Shown here one piece after another: positions 8,978-17,813 of a DNA stretch of 64,000 bases (positions within the stretch are counted from its first letter, which is position 1; each line of letters opens with the position of its first letter). A program made the position numbers and the translations under genes. The DNA comes from Candidatus Kryptoniota bacterium (lineage in GTDB: Bacteria; Bacteroidota; Ignavibacteria; Kryptoniales; JAKASW01), in NCBI GenBank assembly GCA_024641705.1, contig JAHECO010000016.1:20107-84106 (forward strand), in the 5' to 3' direction. A model generated the notes under the pieces. The model did no database searches. It was given only the letters and a program-made list of their open reading frames with translations, and was not told the DNA's origin.

Positions 8978-9439
8978 TCAACTTATTCGAACCGGGTGTT
9001 TGTTTCCTTTTGTTTGACGACGATTAGTCTTTTTCTCACCGATGAATTTCAGATGACTCCCGCAGCCGGCTTTGCAGTCGGTCGCGCCGAATTGCCTGAC
9101 CACAACTCTGCCGTCCGTGAGGCGGTTCAACCGACACTCCTCCATTCCGGAAAGGACGACCTTTGAGACTCTTGCCCGGGGACTCTTCAATAAGTAGTCG
9201 ATGTGCCAATGAAGGACCTTCCGGTTTGAAAGGTGTCGGAGAATCCTGCTCTTCATATTTCTCCTGGCGCTTCCCGTATAAACGTATTTGCCGGGCGGAA
9301 AGACGCAATTGCCCAGCTTTCCCACACTTACCCGGAAAGTCGAATCCAATCGGAAATGGATCTGATAGCTTGTGAAACTGCCGTCCCGCAGGACGAGCCG
9401 ACGGAACCGACTTTCTTTGCCGATCTCGAGTGATCTCAT
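8978..9439 (-). CDS. DUF123 / GIY-YIG-like nuclease-fold protein
   Basis: 153 residues from the ATG at 9439; a GTG at 9457 would add six. The segment with KLGNCVFPPGKYVYTGSARR, then RILRH (about residues 40-70), and later HWHIDYLL and CRLNRLT, plus ATDCKAGCGSHLKFI near the end, matches DUF123. This GIY-YIG-like domain is also found fused to endonuclease III in archaea. The conserved YVYTGSA, Arg and HxHIDYLL features are present. A DNA-repair role is suspected for the family but unproven. It lies 34 bases upstream of the BNR-repeat gene, probably cotranscribed. Confidence 0.75.
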   Translation of the reverse strand: MRSLEIGKESRFRRLVLRDGSFTSYQIHFRLDSTFRVSVGKLGNCVFPPGKYVYTGSARRNMKSRILRHLSNRKVLHWHIDYLLKSPRARVSKVVLSGMEECRLNRLTDGRVVVRQFGATDCKAGCGSHLKFIGEKKTNRRQTKGNKHPVRIS

Positions 9440-9559
9440 TCGTTCCGCTGCCGGCACCGGTTGGAGAGGTTAATTTTATTCATATATCATGAAACGCGCG
9501 ATCAAAGACCGTTCGCCCATCCTTGGCCACGGTAGATGGGTTTATCATTTAGACGAGCA

Positions 9560-10526
9560 TTATCGATCAAGGTTCGCGTCTTCGGAATAAATCGTCAGCT
9601 TCTGTCCTGCCTGTAGGTAGCCGCTCCTCTGCAGGTTGTTCCACTCCAGAAGTTCGCCGACTTTGACGCCGTACTTATCCGCTATTTTTGTGAGCGAATC
9701 TCCTCGCTTCACGATGTAAGTCTGAGTCGTATCTTGCGACACGAATGAACCTCCGTCGCTACTTGGCGCCGAAGCGACCAATGTTGTTGACCTGGAGTCC
9801 TTCGGCAGATCCAGGCTCCAACTGCCCGGGGGAAGGCTCTTCCTTAACAGCCAGGGGTTCAAGTATTTGATTTCCTTGTAACTCGTGCCCTGTTGCAGCG
9901 CCCAGGCGGCAAGATCATAGATGCGACCAACGGTGACCGTTCATTCCCATATTGTAAGCAGCTGCAGCAAGAGTCCATGTCCCGAACATCGAGTGAAGAT
10001 CTGAAAGGTACCTCAAGCTCGCATCCGTCGATTTAGTGAAATTGAATCGTTCATCGACAAAGTAATTCACCTTCAAGCCGTAGCGCCTCGCGGTCTCCGG
10101 AGTAAACTGCCAAATGCCTGCCGCACCTTTGCTTGATACGAGATTACGGAGAGCGCTTTCGGCGACGGCGAGATACTTGAGGTCTTCAGGAAGATTCATC
10201 TCGCTCAGCTTCTCTTCCACGTAAGGGAAATATCGACTGCTTCTTTTAAGGTCCAGGATAATCTGGGCGTCTGAAAGTTCGATGTAGAAGGCTTGTTCCA
10301 TCCTTCGGCGAACGTCCGGAACCTCCAGGGGCATCCTCTCGCCACAAAAACTTAGTGAGTCGGGAATGCGGTAGGTCGACAAACGACTAACGTCTGCAGG
10401 CGATAAACCGCTCTCTGCATCGCTCCGGTCAAGACCGTACCTGTGCAGGAGCAAACCGGCACCGACGGCCAGGGCCACAATCAGTGGAAAGGCTACTGCG
10501 ACAAAGCGGCTAGAAATTCGTGACAT
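9560..10526 (-). pseudogene. LysM lytic transglycosylase (MltD-like), disrupted by deletion and frameshift
   Basis: Two frames together resemble an MltD-type murein lytic transglycosylase. The 5' part (10526-9915) encodes an N-terminal anchor (VAVAFPLIVALAVGAGLLL), then a Slt domain with catalytic Glu in AVAESALRN, followed by SKGAAGIWQFTPETARRYGL and TLAAAAYNMGMNG; it then runs into GHRWSHL and a stop. The 3' part resumes in another frame at about 9934 with GRIYDLAAWALQQGTSYKEI, then KYLNPWLLRKSLPPGSW, and ends in a LysM domain (TYIVKRGDSLTKIADKYGVK). In intact homologues 40-50 residues (the Y-x-L-x-x-E-T-S-R-Y-V region) separate these parts. Their absence plus the frame change point to a real deletion or an assembly error. 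The start overlaps the LOG gene's end by 17 bases. Confidence 0.75.
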
Positions 10527-11214
10527 ATCCGTGTCTGATTCCGAAGTCCTTGATTATCTGGACGACCTCTGCGGGCTCGTCGCATACGTTAAATATTTTG
10601 AGATCCTCGGCCGAGATGCACCCTTCAGCCATCGCCGTATCCTTCATCCAGGAAAGCATTTTCTCCCAGTACTTACTTCCCATAAGTATCACAGGGAATC
10701 CTTTCGTCTTCTGTGTCTGAATCAGGGTAATAGCTTCGGAGAATTCATCGACGGTGCCGTAGCCGCCGGGCATGACGACGAAGCCCTGCGCGTATTTTAC
10801 GAACATGACCTTCCGCACGAAGAAGTGCTGAAAAGTCATGAGTTTGTCTGGGTCGATATACTCGTTGGGCCTTTGCTCGAATGGGAGTTCTATATTCAGT
10901 CCTATTGATTCCCCGCCCGCCTCTTTCGCACCTCTGTTGGCGGCCTCCATGAGTCCGCCTCCTCCCCCGCTTACGATCGCGTAACCTGTCTTGGCAAGTT
11001 CGAATGCGATCTGGCGCGTGAGTTCATAGTACTTGGACCCTGGTTTCATCCTCGCCGATCCGAATATCGAAACTGCAGGCGCGGACCTGCTGAGCAGATC
11101 GAAACCGTCGACAAATTCCGACATGATTTTGAAAATACGCCAGATGTCTCTCTGCCTTGCCTCGAGCACGGACAACCGGTCGTTGTTGGGGGAATGATTA
11201 ATCGTGGTGCTCAT
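10510..11214 (-). CDS. LOG family protein (TIGR00730), nucleotide phosphoribohydrolase
   Basis: 234 residues from the ATG at 11214, two bases after the trpG stop; a longer frame into trpG exists but would overlap it by 136 bases. The Rossmann-type fold begins at VSIFGSARMKPGSKYY. SGGGGGLMEAANRGAKEAGG and the LOG signature MPGGYGTVDEFSEAI (PGGxGTxxE) are clear. Family members cleave nucleoside 5'-monophosphates at the N-glycosidic bond, releasing cytokinin-like bases or recycling nucleotides (compare PpnN). It follows trpE-trpG, probably in one transcript; no link to tryptophan is evident. Confidence 0.88.
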   Translation of the reverse strand: MSTTINHSPNNDRLSVLEARQRDIWRIFKIMSEFVDGFDLLSRSAPAVSIFGSARMKPGSKYYELTRQIAFELAKTGYAIVSGGGGGLMEAANRGAKEAGGESIGLNIELPFEQRPNEYIDPDKLMTFQHFFVRKVMFVKYAQGFVVMPGGYGTVDEFSEAITLIQTQKTKGFPVILMGSKYWEKMLSWMKDTAMAEGCISAEDLKIFNVCDEPAEVVQIIKDFGIRHGYVTNF

Positions 11215-11216
11215 GT

Positions 11217-11786
11217 TCAGATTCTTCCATTGAGAAAATTTTGTAAGAGTATCTTTCCGCTCTGGGTCATGATAGATTCCGGGTGGAACTGGACCCCGAC
11301 TGTGGGATAATCCTTGTGTTTCAAACCCATGATAAGATTGTCCTCGGTCCACGCGATGACATCGAGCTTGTCGGGAAGGTCTTCCCTGGAGACGATTAGC
11401 GAGTGATATCTCGTTGCGGGAAAAGGAATCGGCAGCGATGCAAAAACGGATCTCCCGGCATGAATTATCTGCGAGATTTTCCCGTGCATCGGCACCGGGG
11501 CCTTGATGATTCTGCCTCCGAACACCTCACCGATCGCTTGGTGACCGAGACAGACACCGAGTATCGGTATCGTCTTATGGAATTCGGTGATGACGGGTTC
11601 TGACAGGCCGGCCTCTGAAGGGGTCTTAGGGCCTGGCGAAATAACTATGGCCTCCGGCTTCATTTGGCGTATTTCTGCCATAGCAATCTTGTCGTTGCGG
11701 GCGACCCGGACACTCGCGCCCAGCTCTGAGAGATACTGGTAAAGGTTGTATGTGAATGAGTCGTAGTTGTCGATTAGGAGTATCAT
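11217..11786 (-). CDS. trpG: anthranilate synthase component II (glutamine amidotransferase)
   Basis: 189 residues, a full class I amidotransferase. It supplies ammonia from glutamine to TrpE. Visible elements are MILLIDNYDSFTYNLYQYL at the N-terminus, the oxyanion strand ISPGPKTPSEAG, the nucleophile loop ILGVCLGHQAIGEVFGG with catalytic Cys, and the His/Glu motif VGVQFHPESIMT. The ATG overlaps the trpE stop by four bases, as expected for a subunit pair. It could also serve 4-amino-4-deoxychorismate synthesis (PabA role): only folB and folK of the folate pathway are seen here, and no other amidotransferase. Confidence 0.93.
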   Translation of the reverse strand: MILLIDNYDSFTYNLYQYLSELGASVRVARNDKIAMAEIRQMKPEAIVISPGPKTPSEAGLSEPVITEFHKTIPILGVCLGHQAIGEVFGGRIIKAPVPMHGKISQIIHAGRSVFASLPIPFPATRYHSLIVSREDLPDKLDVIAWTEDNLIMGLKHKDYPTVGVQFHPESIMTQSGKILLQNFLNGRI

Positions 11787-13276
11787 TGAAATTTATCGAC
11801 GAGTTTGAGTGTCTCCAGGTTGGCCTTCATTTTGTTGATCGACTCGTTGTACTCCCGTTCGGGGTCGGAATCATAGACGATACCGGCGCCTGCCTGTAAG
11901 TATGCCGTATCGCCATGAACGACGAGGGTCCGTATGGCGATGCAAGTATCCATATTGTTGTTGAAATCTATGTAGCCGATTGCCCCGCCGTAGATATTTC
12001 TCCGGGTTCCTTCGAGTTCGGAGATGATTTCCATGGCTCGTACTTTAGGAGCTCCGCTCAGCGTGCCGGCAGGAAAGCAAGCTGCAAGCGTTTCGACAGC
12101 GTCCTTTCCCGCGTCCGTAGTCCCGACGACATCAGAAACGATATGCATCACATGTGAAAACTTCTCGACGTGCATAAAGTTCTCGACGCGGACGCTTCCC
12201 GTGGAAGCCACCCGACCTATGTCGTTTCTTCCAAGATCGACGAGCATCACGTGCTCCGCCTTTTCCTTTTCGTCGGTGAGAAGTTCGCGCGTGAACTGCT
12301 CGTCCCTTTCGGGGGTGTCTCCGCGCGGGCTCGTCCCCGCGATTGGACGCATCTCGATCTTCTTCCCTTGCTTCCTTACGAACATTTCGGGTGAAGACCC
12401 TATCACCGCGAGCCGCCCGCCGTCGGCTCCGAACTCGAGGTAAAACATGTACGGCGACGGATTCAATGCGCGCACTCCCCTGTACAACAGAAAAGGATCA
12501 CCTTTCAGGTCAAACTCGGCACGTTGCGAAAGGACCACCTGGAAGATATCGCCTTCGACTATGTACTCCTTCGCGCGGGAGACTATTTCCTTGAAACGGT
12601 CCTTCGTCATATTGAACCGGGCTTCACCAGCCGAGCAATGTATTCCTTCGCCATCCTGTTCCTTGTTCCCGATAATCCCAAGGATGCTTTTCAGGTATGC
12701 GAGTCGCTCCTTGACCAAATCTCCGAGGGACTCAGGCTTTCCGCCCAGGGGTATAAGAGCGACGAGAACTACACGCCGCTTCAAATTGTCCACGGCCAGG
12801 ACGGTGTCATAGAAGTTGAGAAACACGTCCGGGATAATGCTGTCGGTGCCTTTGATGGGAATCGCTTCGAGATACTTCACAAAATCGTACTCGAAGTATC
12901 CGACGGCACCTCCAGACAGCGGAGGCAGGTCCTGAACGGGAAATATCTTGAATCTGGAGAAGAAGTTCTTTAGCTCGGATATGGGAGACGACGCGCCGGT
13001 CTTTGTACGCCCGTCTATCACAACCTTGCCGTCCAATACCTGGAAGCTCGAGAAAGGGTTCACGCCTATGAAGGAGTATCGCCCTATCCTTTCGCCGCCT
13101 TCCGCACTCTCCAGGAGGAAGCTGTCCTTTCCGAGTTTCCTGAGCTTAATGTACAAGCCGACTGGAGTGTAAATATCTTCCAGGCTCTCTACTACAGCGG
13201 GATAGTGGGTATAGCCTGCTGCCCTCGCGCTTTCCAGTTCGCTTGTTGTGGGAATACGCTCAGTGACCAGTGGCAT
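11783..13276 (-). CDS. trpE: anthranilate synthase component I
   Basis: 497 residues, the normal length. It converts chorismate to anthranilate, the first step of tryptophan synthesis. The N-terminal domain carries the feedback-site pattern SFLLESAEGGERIGRYSFIG, with the LLES tetrapeptide typical of tryptophan-sensitive TrpE rather than PabB. The chorismate-binding domain includes SPEMFVRKQG, MRPIAGTSPRG, DLGRNDIGR, FPAGTLSGAPKVRAMEI and QAGAGIVYDSDPEREY. trpG overlaps its stop. The other trp genes (trpDCFBA) are not next to it, so the pathway is split. No leader peptide or attenuator was recognised in the 62-base gap upstream. Confidence 0.95.
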   Translation of the reverse strand: MPLVTERIPTTSELESARAAGYTHYPAVVESLEDIYTPVGLYIKLRKLGKDSFLLESAEGGERIGRYSFIGVNPFSSFQVLDGKVVIDGRTKTGASSPISELKNFFSRFKIFPVQDLPPLSGGAVGYFEYDFVKYLEAIPIKGTDSIIPDVFLNFYDTVLAVDNLKRRVVLVALIPLGGKPESLGDLVKERLAYLKSILGIIGNKEQDGEGIHCSAGEARFNMTKDRFKEIVSRAKEYIVEGDIFQVVLSQRAEFDLKGDPFLLYRGVRALNPSPYMFYLEFGADGGRLAVIGSSPEMFVRKQGKKIEMRPIAGTSPRGDTPERDEQFTRELLTDEKEKAEHVMLVDLGRNDIGRVASTGSVRVENFMHVEKFSHVMHIVSDVVGTTDAGKDAVETLAACFPAGTLSGAPKVRAMEIISELEGTRRNIYGGAIGYIDFNNNMDTCIAIRTLVVHGDTAYLQAGAGIVYDSDPEREYNESINKMKANLETLKLVDKFQ

Positions 13277-13338
13277 CGGCGCTCATCACAATGGTGGAGT
13301 AAATTCCTTCCGGCGTGCGAAGATATCGCGGCCCTTGA

Positions 13339-14355
13339 TCAGTTGACACGCATTTTCACCAGTATCTCGGCCGCCTTGGTCACCATTTCCCTGGAGACAT
13401 CGAGGTGAGTGACAGCACGAAGTTTCCCGGCGCTTCCTGCGGAAAGCAGTACGCCGGCATTTTTTGCCTCGGCTATAAACTTGTCGATCCGAACGGGCTG
13501 TTTCACTCCGAAGATGATAATGTTGGTTTCGACATGGTCGACATTGACTTCGAAGACAGGCGAATCGCCAAGTATACGTGCGAATGCTTTGGCGTTCTCA
13601 TGATCTTCGGCCAGTCTCCGGAAGTTGTTCTCAAGCGCGTACAACCCGGCGGCTGCCAGTATCCCGGCCTGCCTCATGCCTCCGCCGAATACCTTCCTGA
13701 ATCGCTTTGCCTTCGCAATGTACTCTTTCGTCCCTGTCAACACAGAGCCTACCGGCGCTCCGAGCCCCTTCGAGAGGCATACTGAAACCGAATCGAAATG
13801 CTTTGCATATTCGAAAACCTTTATGCCGGTCGCAACCGATGCATTCCAGAGACGCGCCCCGTCGAGGTGATACTTCAATCCATGCTTCACGACGACGTCT
13901 TTGATCTCTTGTATCAACTTCATCGGGTAGATGCTGCCGCCCCCACGGTTATGCGTGTTCTCCACGCAAACGAGGCGCGTCGGCATCATGTAATACACGT
14001 CGGGCCTTATGGCTTCCTCCACATCCGCGGCGGTCATCAGGCCGCGAACTCCGGGGACCAGATTCAGCTGAATTCCCGACAGCAGCGCGGGTGCACCGGT
14101 CTCGTAGTTGAAGATATGCGAATCCTTCTCGACGATTACTTCGTCTCCCGGTGATGTGTGCGTTTTCAATGCCAGCTGGTTGGACATAACTCCGCTGGGA
14201 ACGTAGAGAGCACTTTCCTTTCCCAGTAGATCGGCGACGGTTTCTTGAAGGCGGTTCACGGTCGGATCTTCTCCGAAGACATCGTCACCGACCACGGCAT
14301 CTGCCATCACCTTGCGCATCGCCTCGCTCGGCTTGGTGACCGTGTCACTTCTCAA
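13339..14355 (-). CDS. ltaE: low-specificity L-threonine aldolase (PLP enzyme)
   Basis: 338 residues. It cleaves L-threonine or allo-threonine to glycine and acetaldehyde in a PLP-dependent manner. Motifs: RSDTVTKPSEAMRKVMADA, GDDVFGEDPTVNRLQE, CVENTHNRGGG, the Asp-containing YHLDGARLWNA, and SVCLSKGLGAPVGSVL with the PLP lysine. The start is a TTG at 14355, one base after the lnt stop. An upstream in-frame NYID would extend the usual family N-terminus (IDLRSDTVTK) but offers no standard start codon. Last gene of the coupled run beginning at 21114. Confidence 0.92.
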   Translation of the reverse strand: MRSDTVTKPSEAMRKVMADAVVGDDVFGEDPTVNRLQETVADLLGKESALYVPSGVMSNQLALKTHTSPGDEVIVEKDSHIFNYETGAPALLSGIQLNLVPGVRGLMTAADVEEAIRPDVYYMMPTRLVCVENTHNRGGGSIYPMKLIQEIKDVVVKHGLKYHLDGARLWNASVATGIKVFEYAKHFDSVSVCLSKGLGAPVGSVLTGTKEYIAKAKRFRKVFGGGMRQAGILAAAGLYALENNFRRLAEDHENAKAFARILGDSPVFEVNVDHVETNIIIFGVKQPVRIDKFIAEAKNAGVLLSAGSAGKLRAVTHLDVSREMVTKAAEILVKMRVN

Positions 14356-14356
14356 A

Positions 14357-16003
14357 TCAATGTAATTCGTTTGAATCTCTCCTTGTTTCTCTGTCTCTAA
14401 ATTTAAGAAAAAGTCCTATAAGAATGGACGCCCCCGAAATTATTTCAGCGATGTGAGCGATCCAGTTTCCATGCAGCGAATAGAAACTAGCACGGTCGAC
14501 GATCGGTATATCCTCTGTCATAGTGGCCACTTCTCCGTACTTGCTCGGGGTGCCGATGATGCGGCCGTAGGGGTCGATGAATTCGGAGATGCCGGTGTTT
14601 GCCGACCGTACGATCGAGCGGTGGTTCTCCACGGCACGCATTATTGCGTAAGCCGCATGCTGGTACGGCCCTGACGTATTCCCGTACCACCCGTCGTTGG
14701 TTATGATGACGAGGAAATCCGCCCCGCGCTTTGCAAACTGGCGGACATATCCAGGGAAAACGCTCTCATAGCATATCACGGTCGAGAAGGCGTTCCCGTC
14801 AGTCAGTTTGAAGACAGTCGTGTCTGTGCCGCGAGCCCAGTTGCTTATTCCGACTCCCCATTTAAGGGGCTTTATCAAGAACGGCAATGCATCTGCATAA
14901 GGGAGTCTTTCGGCAAACGGAACCAGAATGATCTTCCCGTATGTCTGGTAGCGGTTCGAGTGCGGCAGGAAAAGAGCGGCACCGTTGTACGCGTCGTAGT
15001 ACTCGTGCATATACTCGTCGTAGTGGCTGCTCGGTTTCGCACGGCTGCTGTCGGCGTAGTACTGCGCCAGAGGTACCCCGCTCAGAAGCGAGATACCCGT
15101 GGTGTCCACGAAAGTTTGTAACTCGTTCCGGTAAAAAGTGAACTGGGGAAGGAGTATGTAAAAAGGTATTGCCGTCTCCGGCCACACGACCAGATCTGCA
15201 CGGTGATGCAACGCCCGATAGGTCTCGTTTTCGTATGTCCGCAAAATTCCGACAGGGCTTCCCTCCCATTTTGCGTACGGGTCGATATTCGGTTGGACGA
15301 TAGTCACCCTGAGTTTGTTTTCGAAATGAGAATGACCGGCCTTGACGAGTACTCCAAGACCGTATATCTCCGGCACGATGACAAACAACAACGCCGTGGA
15401 GACGTAAACCACCGACCTTGTCCTCCCCTGCCTAGTTCCGTCGAGCCAATGCATGATCGCGTAAGTCAGGAGCGAGTTCACGATCAGTATCTGCAGTGAC
15501 ACTCCGAACAACCCCGTCAAAGAAGCAAACTGTATCCCCGGCAAATTGTAGCATTGCGAATAACCGACGGTCAGCCACGGGAATGCGACCTGGGTAATTG
15601 AATGCAGGTACTCAAAGGACAGATAGATGAATGGGAACAAAAGTACGGCGACTCTGCCGAGCCTTTTTCGCAGGAAATGGTAGACGAGAATTGGAACGGC
15701 GAAGAAGAGAGGGTGACCGACGACGAGCGCCGCCCCGCCGATCATCATAAACGGGTCCGTTTCCCTGCTCCACCCTCCCACCCAATAGAGGGCGATGACA
15801 TTGAACACCAGGAAGCTGAAGTAGGAAAGTTTCAACGTCTCTCTGTAGTTGCGGGCCCGCTCCACCGCGAACAAGAACGGTATGAAGGCAACGAAGGCCA
15901 GCCACTCAAGATGAAACGGCGGAAATGAAATGCCCAGCATCGCACCCGAGACCACTCCGAGCGCAAGCTTTGAGTCGAAAAATTTGTGGAATTTCGCCAT
16001 CAT
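14357..16003 (-). CDS. lnt: apolipoprotein N-acyltransferase
   Basis: 548 residues. It acylates the N-terminal cysteine of lipoproteins in the inner membrane, the last maturation step before Lol sorting. About seven hydrophobic segments fill residues 10-215, then comes the nitrilase-like catalytic domain. The triad is recognisable: Glu in VVWPETAIPFYI, Lys in TYGKIILVPFAERLPY, Cys in STVICYESVFPGYVR. The late FLVIITNDGWYGNTSGPYQH and ENHRSIVRSANTGISEFIDP are conserved too. The start directly abuts the PHP-like gene's stop (TGA then ATG ATG). It complements the LolCDE-type genes elsewhere in the window. Confidence 0.95.
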   Translation of the reverse strand: MMAKFHKFFDSKLALGVVSGAMLGISFPPFHLEWLAFVAFIPFLFAVERARNYRETLKLSYFSFLVFNVIALYWVGGWSRETDPFMMIGGAALVVGHPLFFAVPILVYHFLRKRLGRVAVLLFPFIYLSFEYLHSITQVAFPWLTVGYSQCYNLPGIQFASLTGLFGVSLQILIVNSLLTYAIMHWLDGTRQGRTRSVVYVSTALLFVIVPEIYGLGVLVKAGHSHFENKLRVTIVQPNIDPYAKWEGSPVGILRTYENETYRALHHRADLVVWPETAIPFYILLPQFTFYRNELQTFVDTTGISLLSGVPLAQYYADSSRAKPSSHYDEYMHEYYDAYNGAALFLPHSNRYQTYGKIILVPFAERLPYADALPFLIKPLKWGVGISNWARGTDTTVFKLTDGNAFSTVICYESVFPGYVRQFAKRGADFLVIITNDGWYGNTSGPYQHAAYAIMRAVENHRSIVRSANTGISEFIDPYGRIIGTPSKYGEVATMTEDIPIVDRASFYSLHGNWIAHIAEIISGASILIGLFLKFRDRETRRDSNELH

Positions 16004-17209
16004 TCAGTTTTTATAAATATAGATTGGGTTCGACAGTATCCAGGGATAAAGACGTTTCATGAAGAAAGGGAGCATGGTTCGCTTCTGGAATACCTGTACC
16101 CGATAGACTCCCGGCATGTCGACAGCCATGCTGATTGAGCCGGCGTTCCGGTAAACTGCAATGACTTTGCCATCTTTTACGACCTGGGTCTCGACGCCGG
16201 TGCTGTCGGGAAGTGATATCCCGATTGTCGTGCCGGCCTGCAATCGAAGACTGTCTCCCATTATGGCCTCGGTGTTCCCTGAAGTGGCAGTAAACAAGAA
16301 TCCTCTGGCCTCCTCGAGACCTGAAAAAGCAACATACATGTTTCCGTTCCGGATGGCATTGAGCGTCAGTTCCCTGTCATGCCTGTACAGGGCATTGTAG
16401 GGAGTTCTCGTCACGATAACCGTGTGGACGAGATTGAACATGCTCTCATAGGAAGGAAAATGCCAGCGGTTGCGTCCACCCATATCGATGTTGGAGCGCG
16501 CCCCGAGTGTGCCCAGCCCGACTATCCGGCGGCTTCTGTTCAATCGGTCGAAGTCTTCCATCCGTCTGGACGGATACTGGAGAACGTAATTGAGCGAACT
16601 TGGATCGATGGAGTAAGCGAAATAAGCGCCAAGAAGTTTGTTGATACCGAAAACGTTTAACATCTCCTTCCAGCCGCTGTCGAAATTGTAAAACTCAATC
16701 CCGTTGAACGTCACGGCTTCATTGTTTTGTGCATGGATCCCGGGCCCGTTCTGCATTGAGTGTGCGAGCACCACGATATCCCCCTTCCGGGAAGCATCTT
16801 GCAGGACGGCGCTAAGACTCCTTCCGCTGTCGGGCAGGTGCGGCACGCTGTCACCGACTACCAGATATCGTTCTGCGCCCGAGTTAGCGGAGATCTCGAC
16901 CGCCGGGATAATCAGCGTCATTCCCCATCTTGCGTCGAGGCTGTCGAGTATAGGCTGTACGGTATTTACATCGGTAATTATCGCGAAATGGATCCCCATC
17001 GCGTCGCAGAGCCTGCCGATGTCTTCATATCCGGCGCTGCCGTCGGAGTAAGTCGTGTGCACGTTTACCACGCCGGAATATTCATAATACTTGCCGAACT
17101 GGACGCCAGGGAATCTACTCACGTGATAAGCCAGAAAGGCATTTGAGAAGGATACGACCGCGATGGCGAAAAATAACGCCGCCACCCACTTTAACACTCT
17201 CTTAAGCAT
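16004..17209 (-). CDS. membrane-anchored PHP-like protein with degenerate metal site
   Basis: 401 residues. One N-terminal transmembrane helix (WVAALFFAIAVVSFSNAFL) is followed by a PHP-type fold of the CehA/McbA kind from about residue 45 (GVVNVHTTYSDGSAGYEDIG). Typical PHP enzymes bind metal through HxH, TDHN, E, H and DxH. Here the corresponding places read N49-x-H51, TDVN (79-82), E105, H150 and GLGTLGARS (231-239), so several ligands are changed. The C-terminus (about 300-400) is a beta domain ending WILSNPIYIY, as in relatives. It overlaps the DedA stop by eight bases. It probably lost hydrolase activity or binds fewer metals; its substrate is unknown. Confidence 0.7.
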   Translation of the reverse strand: MLKRVLKWVAALFFAIAVVSFSNAFLAYHVSRFPGVQFGKYYEYSGVVNVHTTYSDGSAGYEDIGRLCDAMGIHFAIITDVNTVQPILDSLDARWGMTLIIPAVEISANSGAERYLVVGDSVPHLPDSGRSLSAVLQDASRKGDIVVLAHSMQNGPGIHAQNNEAVTFNGIEFYNFDSGWKEMLNVFGINKLLGAYFAYSIDPSSLNYVLQYPSRRMEDFDRLNRSRRIVGLGTLGARSNIDMGGRNRWHFPSYESMFNLVHTVIVTRTPYNALYRHDRELTLNAIRNGNMYVAFSGLEEARGFLFTATSGNTEAIMGDSLRLQAGTTIGISLPDSTGVETQVVKDGKVIAVYRNAGSISMAVDMPGVYRVQVFQKRTMLPFFMKRLYPWILSNPIYIYKN

Positions 17210-17813
17210 GACGCCTTCTTACGAAATATCTCGCAACCATCGACACTATCACGAGCACGACTAATATCGCGATGACAGTTCCGTAAATATCGAGGTACTG
17301 TTCGAGCTGCTTCCAATTGTGTCCAAAGATGGACCCGGCGTAAACGAGGAGTGAATTCCACAGAAGAGCGCTCAGAGCACAGAGAGGAAGTGTAATCGCA
17401 ACCGGCAGTTCGGAGAGCCCCACGAAGAAGGAGATGACCGCTCTCGTTCCTGAGAGAAATCGGTTAGCCACCACGAGTCCGTACCCGTATTTTGCAAACC
17501 ACCTCTCCGCGACCATGATTTTGTCGAAAGGTAGGAAGGACGGTTTTCTCGCATCTATCAGTTTCTTGCCCAGGAAGAATCCGATGAAATACATGACGAT
17601 AAAACCTGCAGTGCTGCCGAGGGTAGCCGCGAGTACTGTTGCGGCAAATCCGAGCTTCCCTATTCCTACAAGCGATCCCCCGAAGGCGATTACAAGATCA
17701 CTCGGCGTGGGAGGAAACAAATTCTCGGCAAACGCAAAGAAGAAAAGCGTGAAGTAGAGGTAGGAAGGATCGGTTTGATTGAGGAGGGTGACGATGCTGT
17801 CGAGTTGGGTCAC
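17202..17813 (-). CDS. DedA/SNARE-associated family membrane protein
   Basis: 203 residues from the GTG at 17813, which forms a GTGA overlap with the ispF stop; a TTG at 17843 would add ten residues. Several membrane segments and the DedA pattern AENLFPPTPSDLVIAFGGSLVG, then FLGKKLIDARK, GYGLVVANRFLSGTRAVISF and GLSELP are present, including the conserved Glu, Pro-rich re-entrant loop and Arg. The family includes undecaprenyl-phosphate and phospholipid translocases/flippases important for envelope homeostasis. The neighbours lnt and ispF (isoprenoid supply) fit an envelope role, but the lipid handled here is not known. Confidence 0.88.
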   Translation of the reverse strand: MTQLDSIVTLLNQTDPSYLYFTLFFFAFAENLFPPTPSDLVIAFGGSLVGIGKLGFAATVLAATLGSTAGFIVMYFIGFFLGKKLIDARKPSFLPFDKIMVAERWFAKYGYGLVVANRFLSGTRAVISFFVGLSELPVAITLPLCALSALLWNSLLVYAGSIFGHNWKQLEQYLDIYGTVIAILVVLVIVSMVARYFVRRRHA

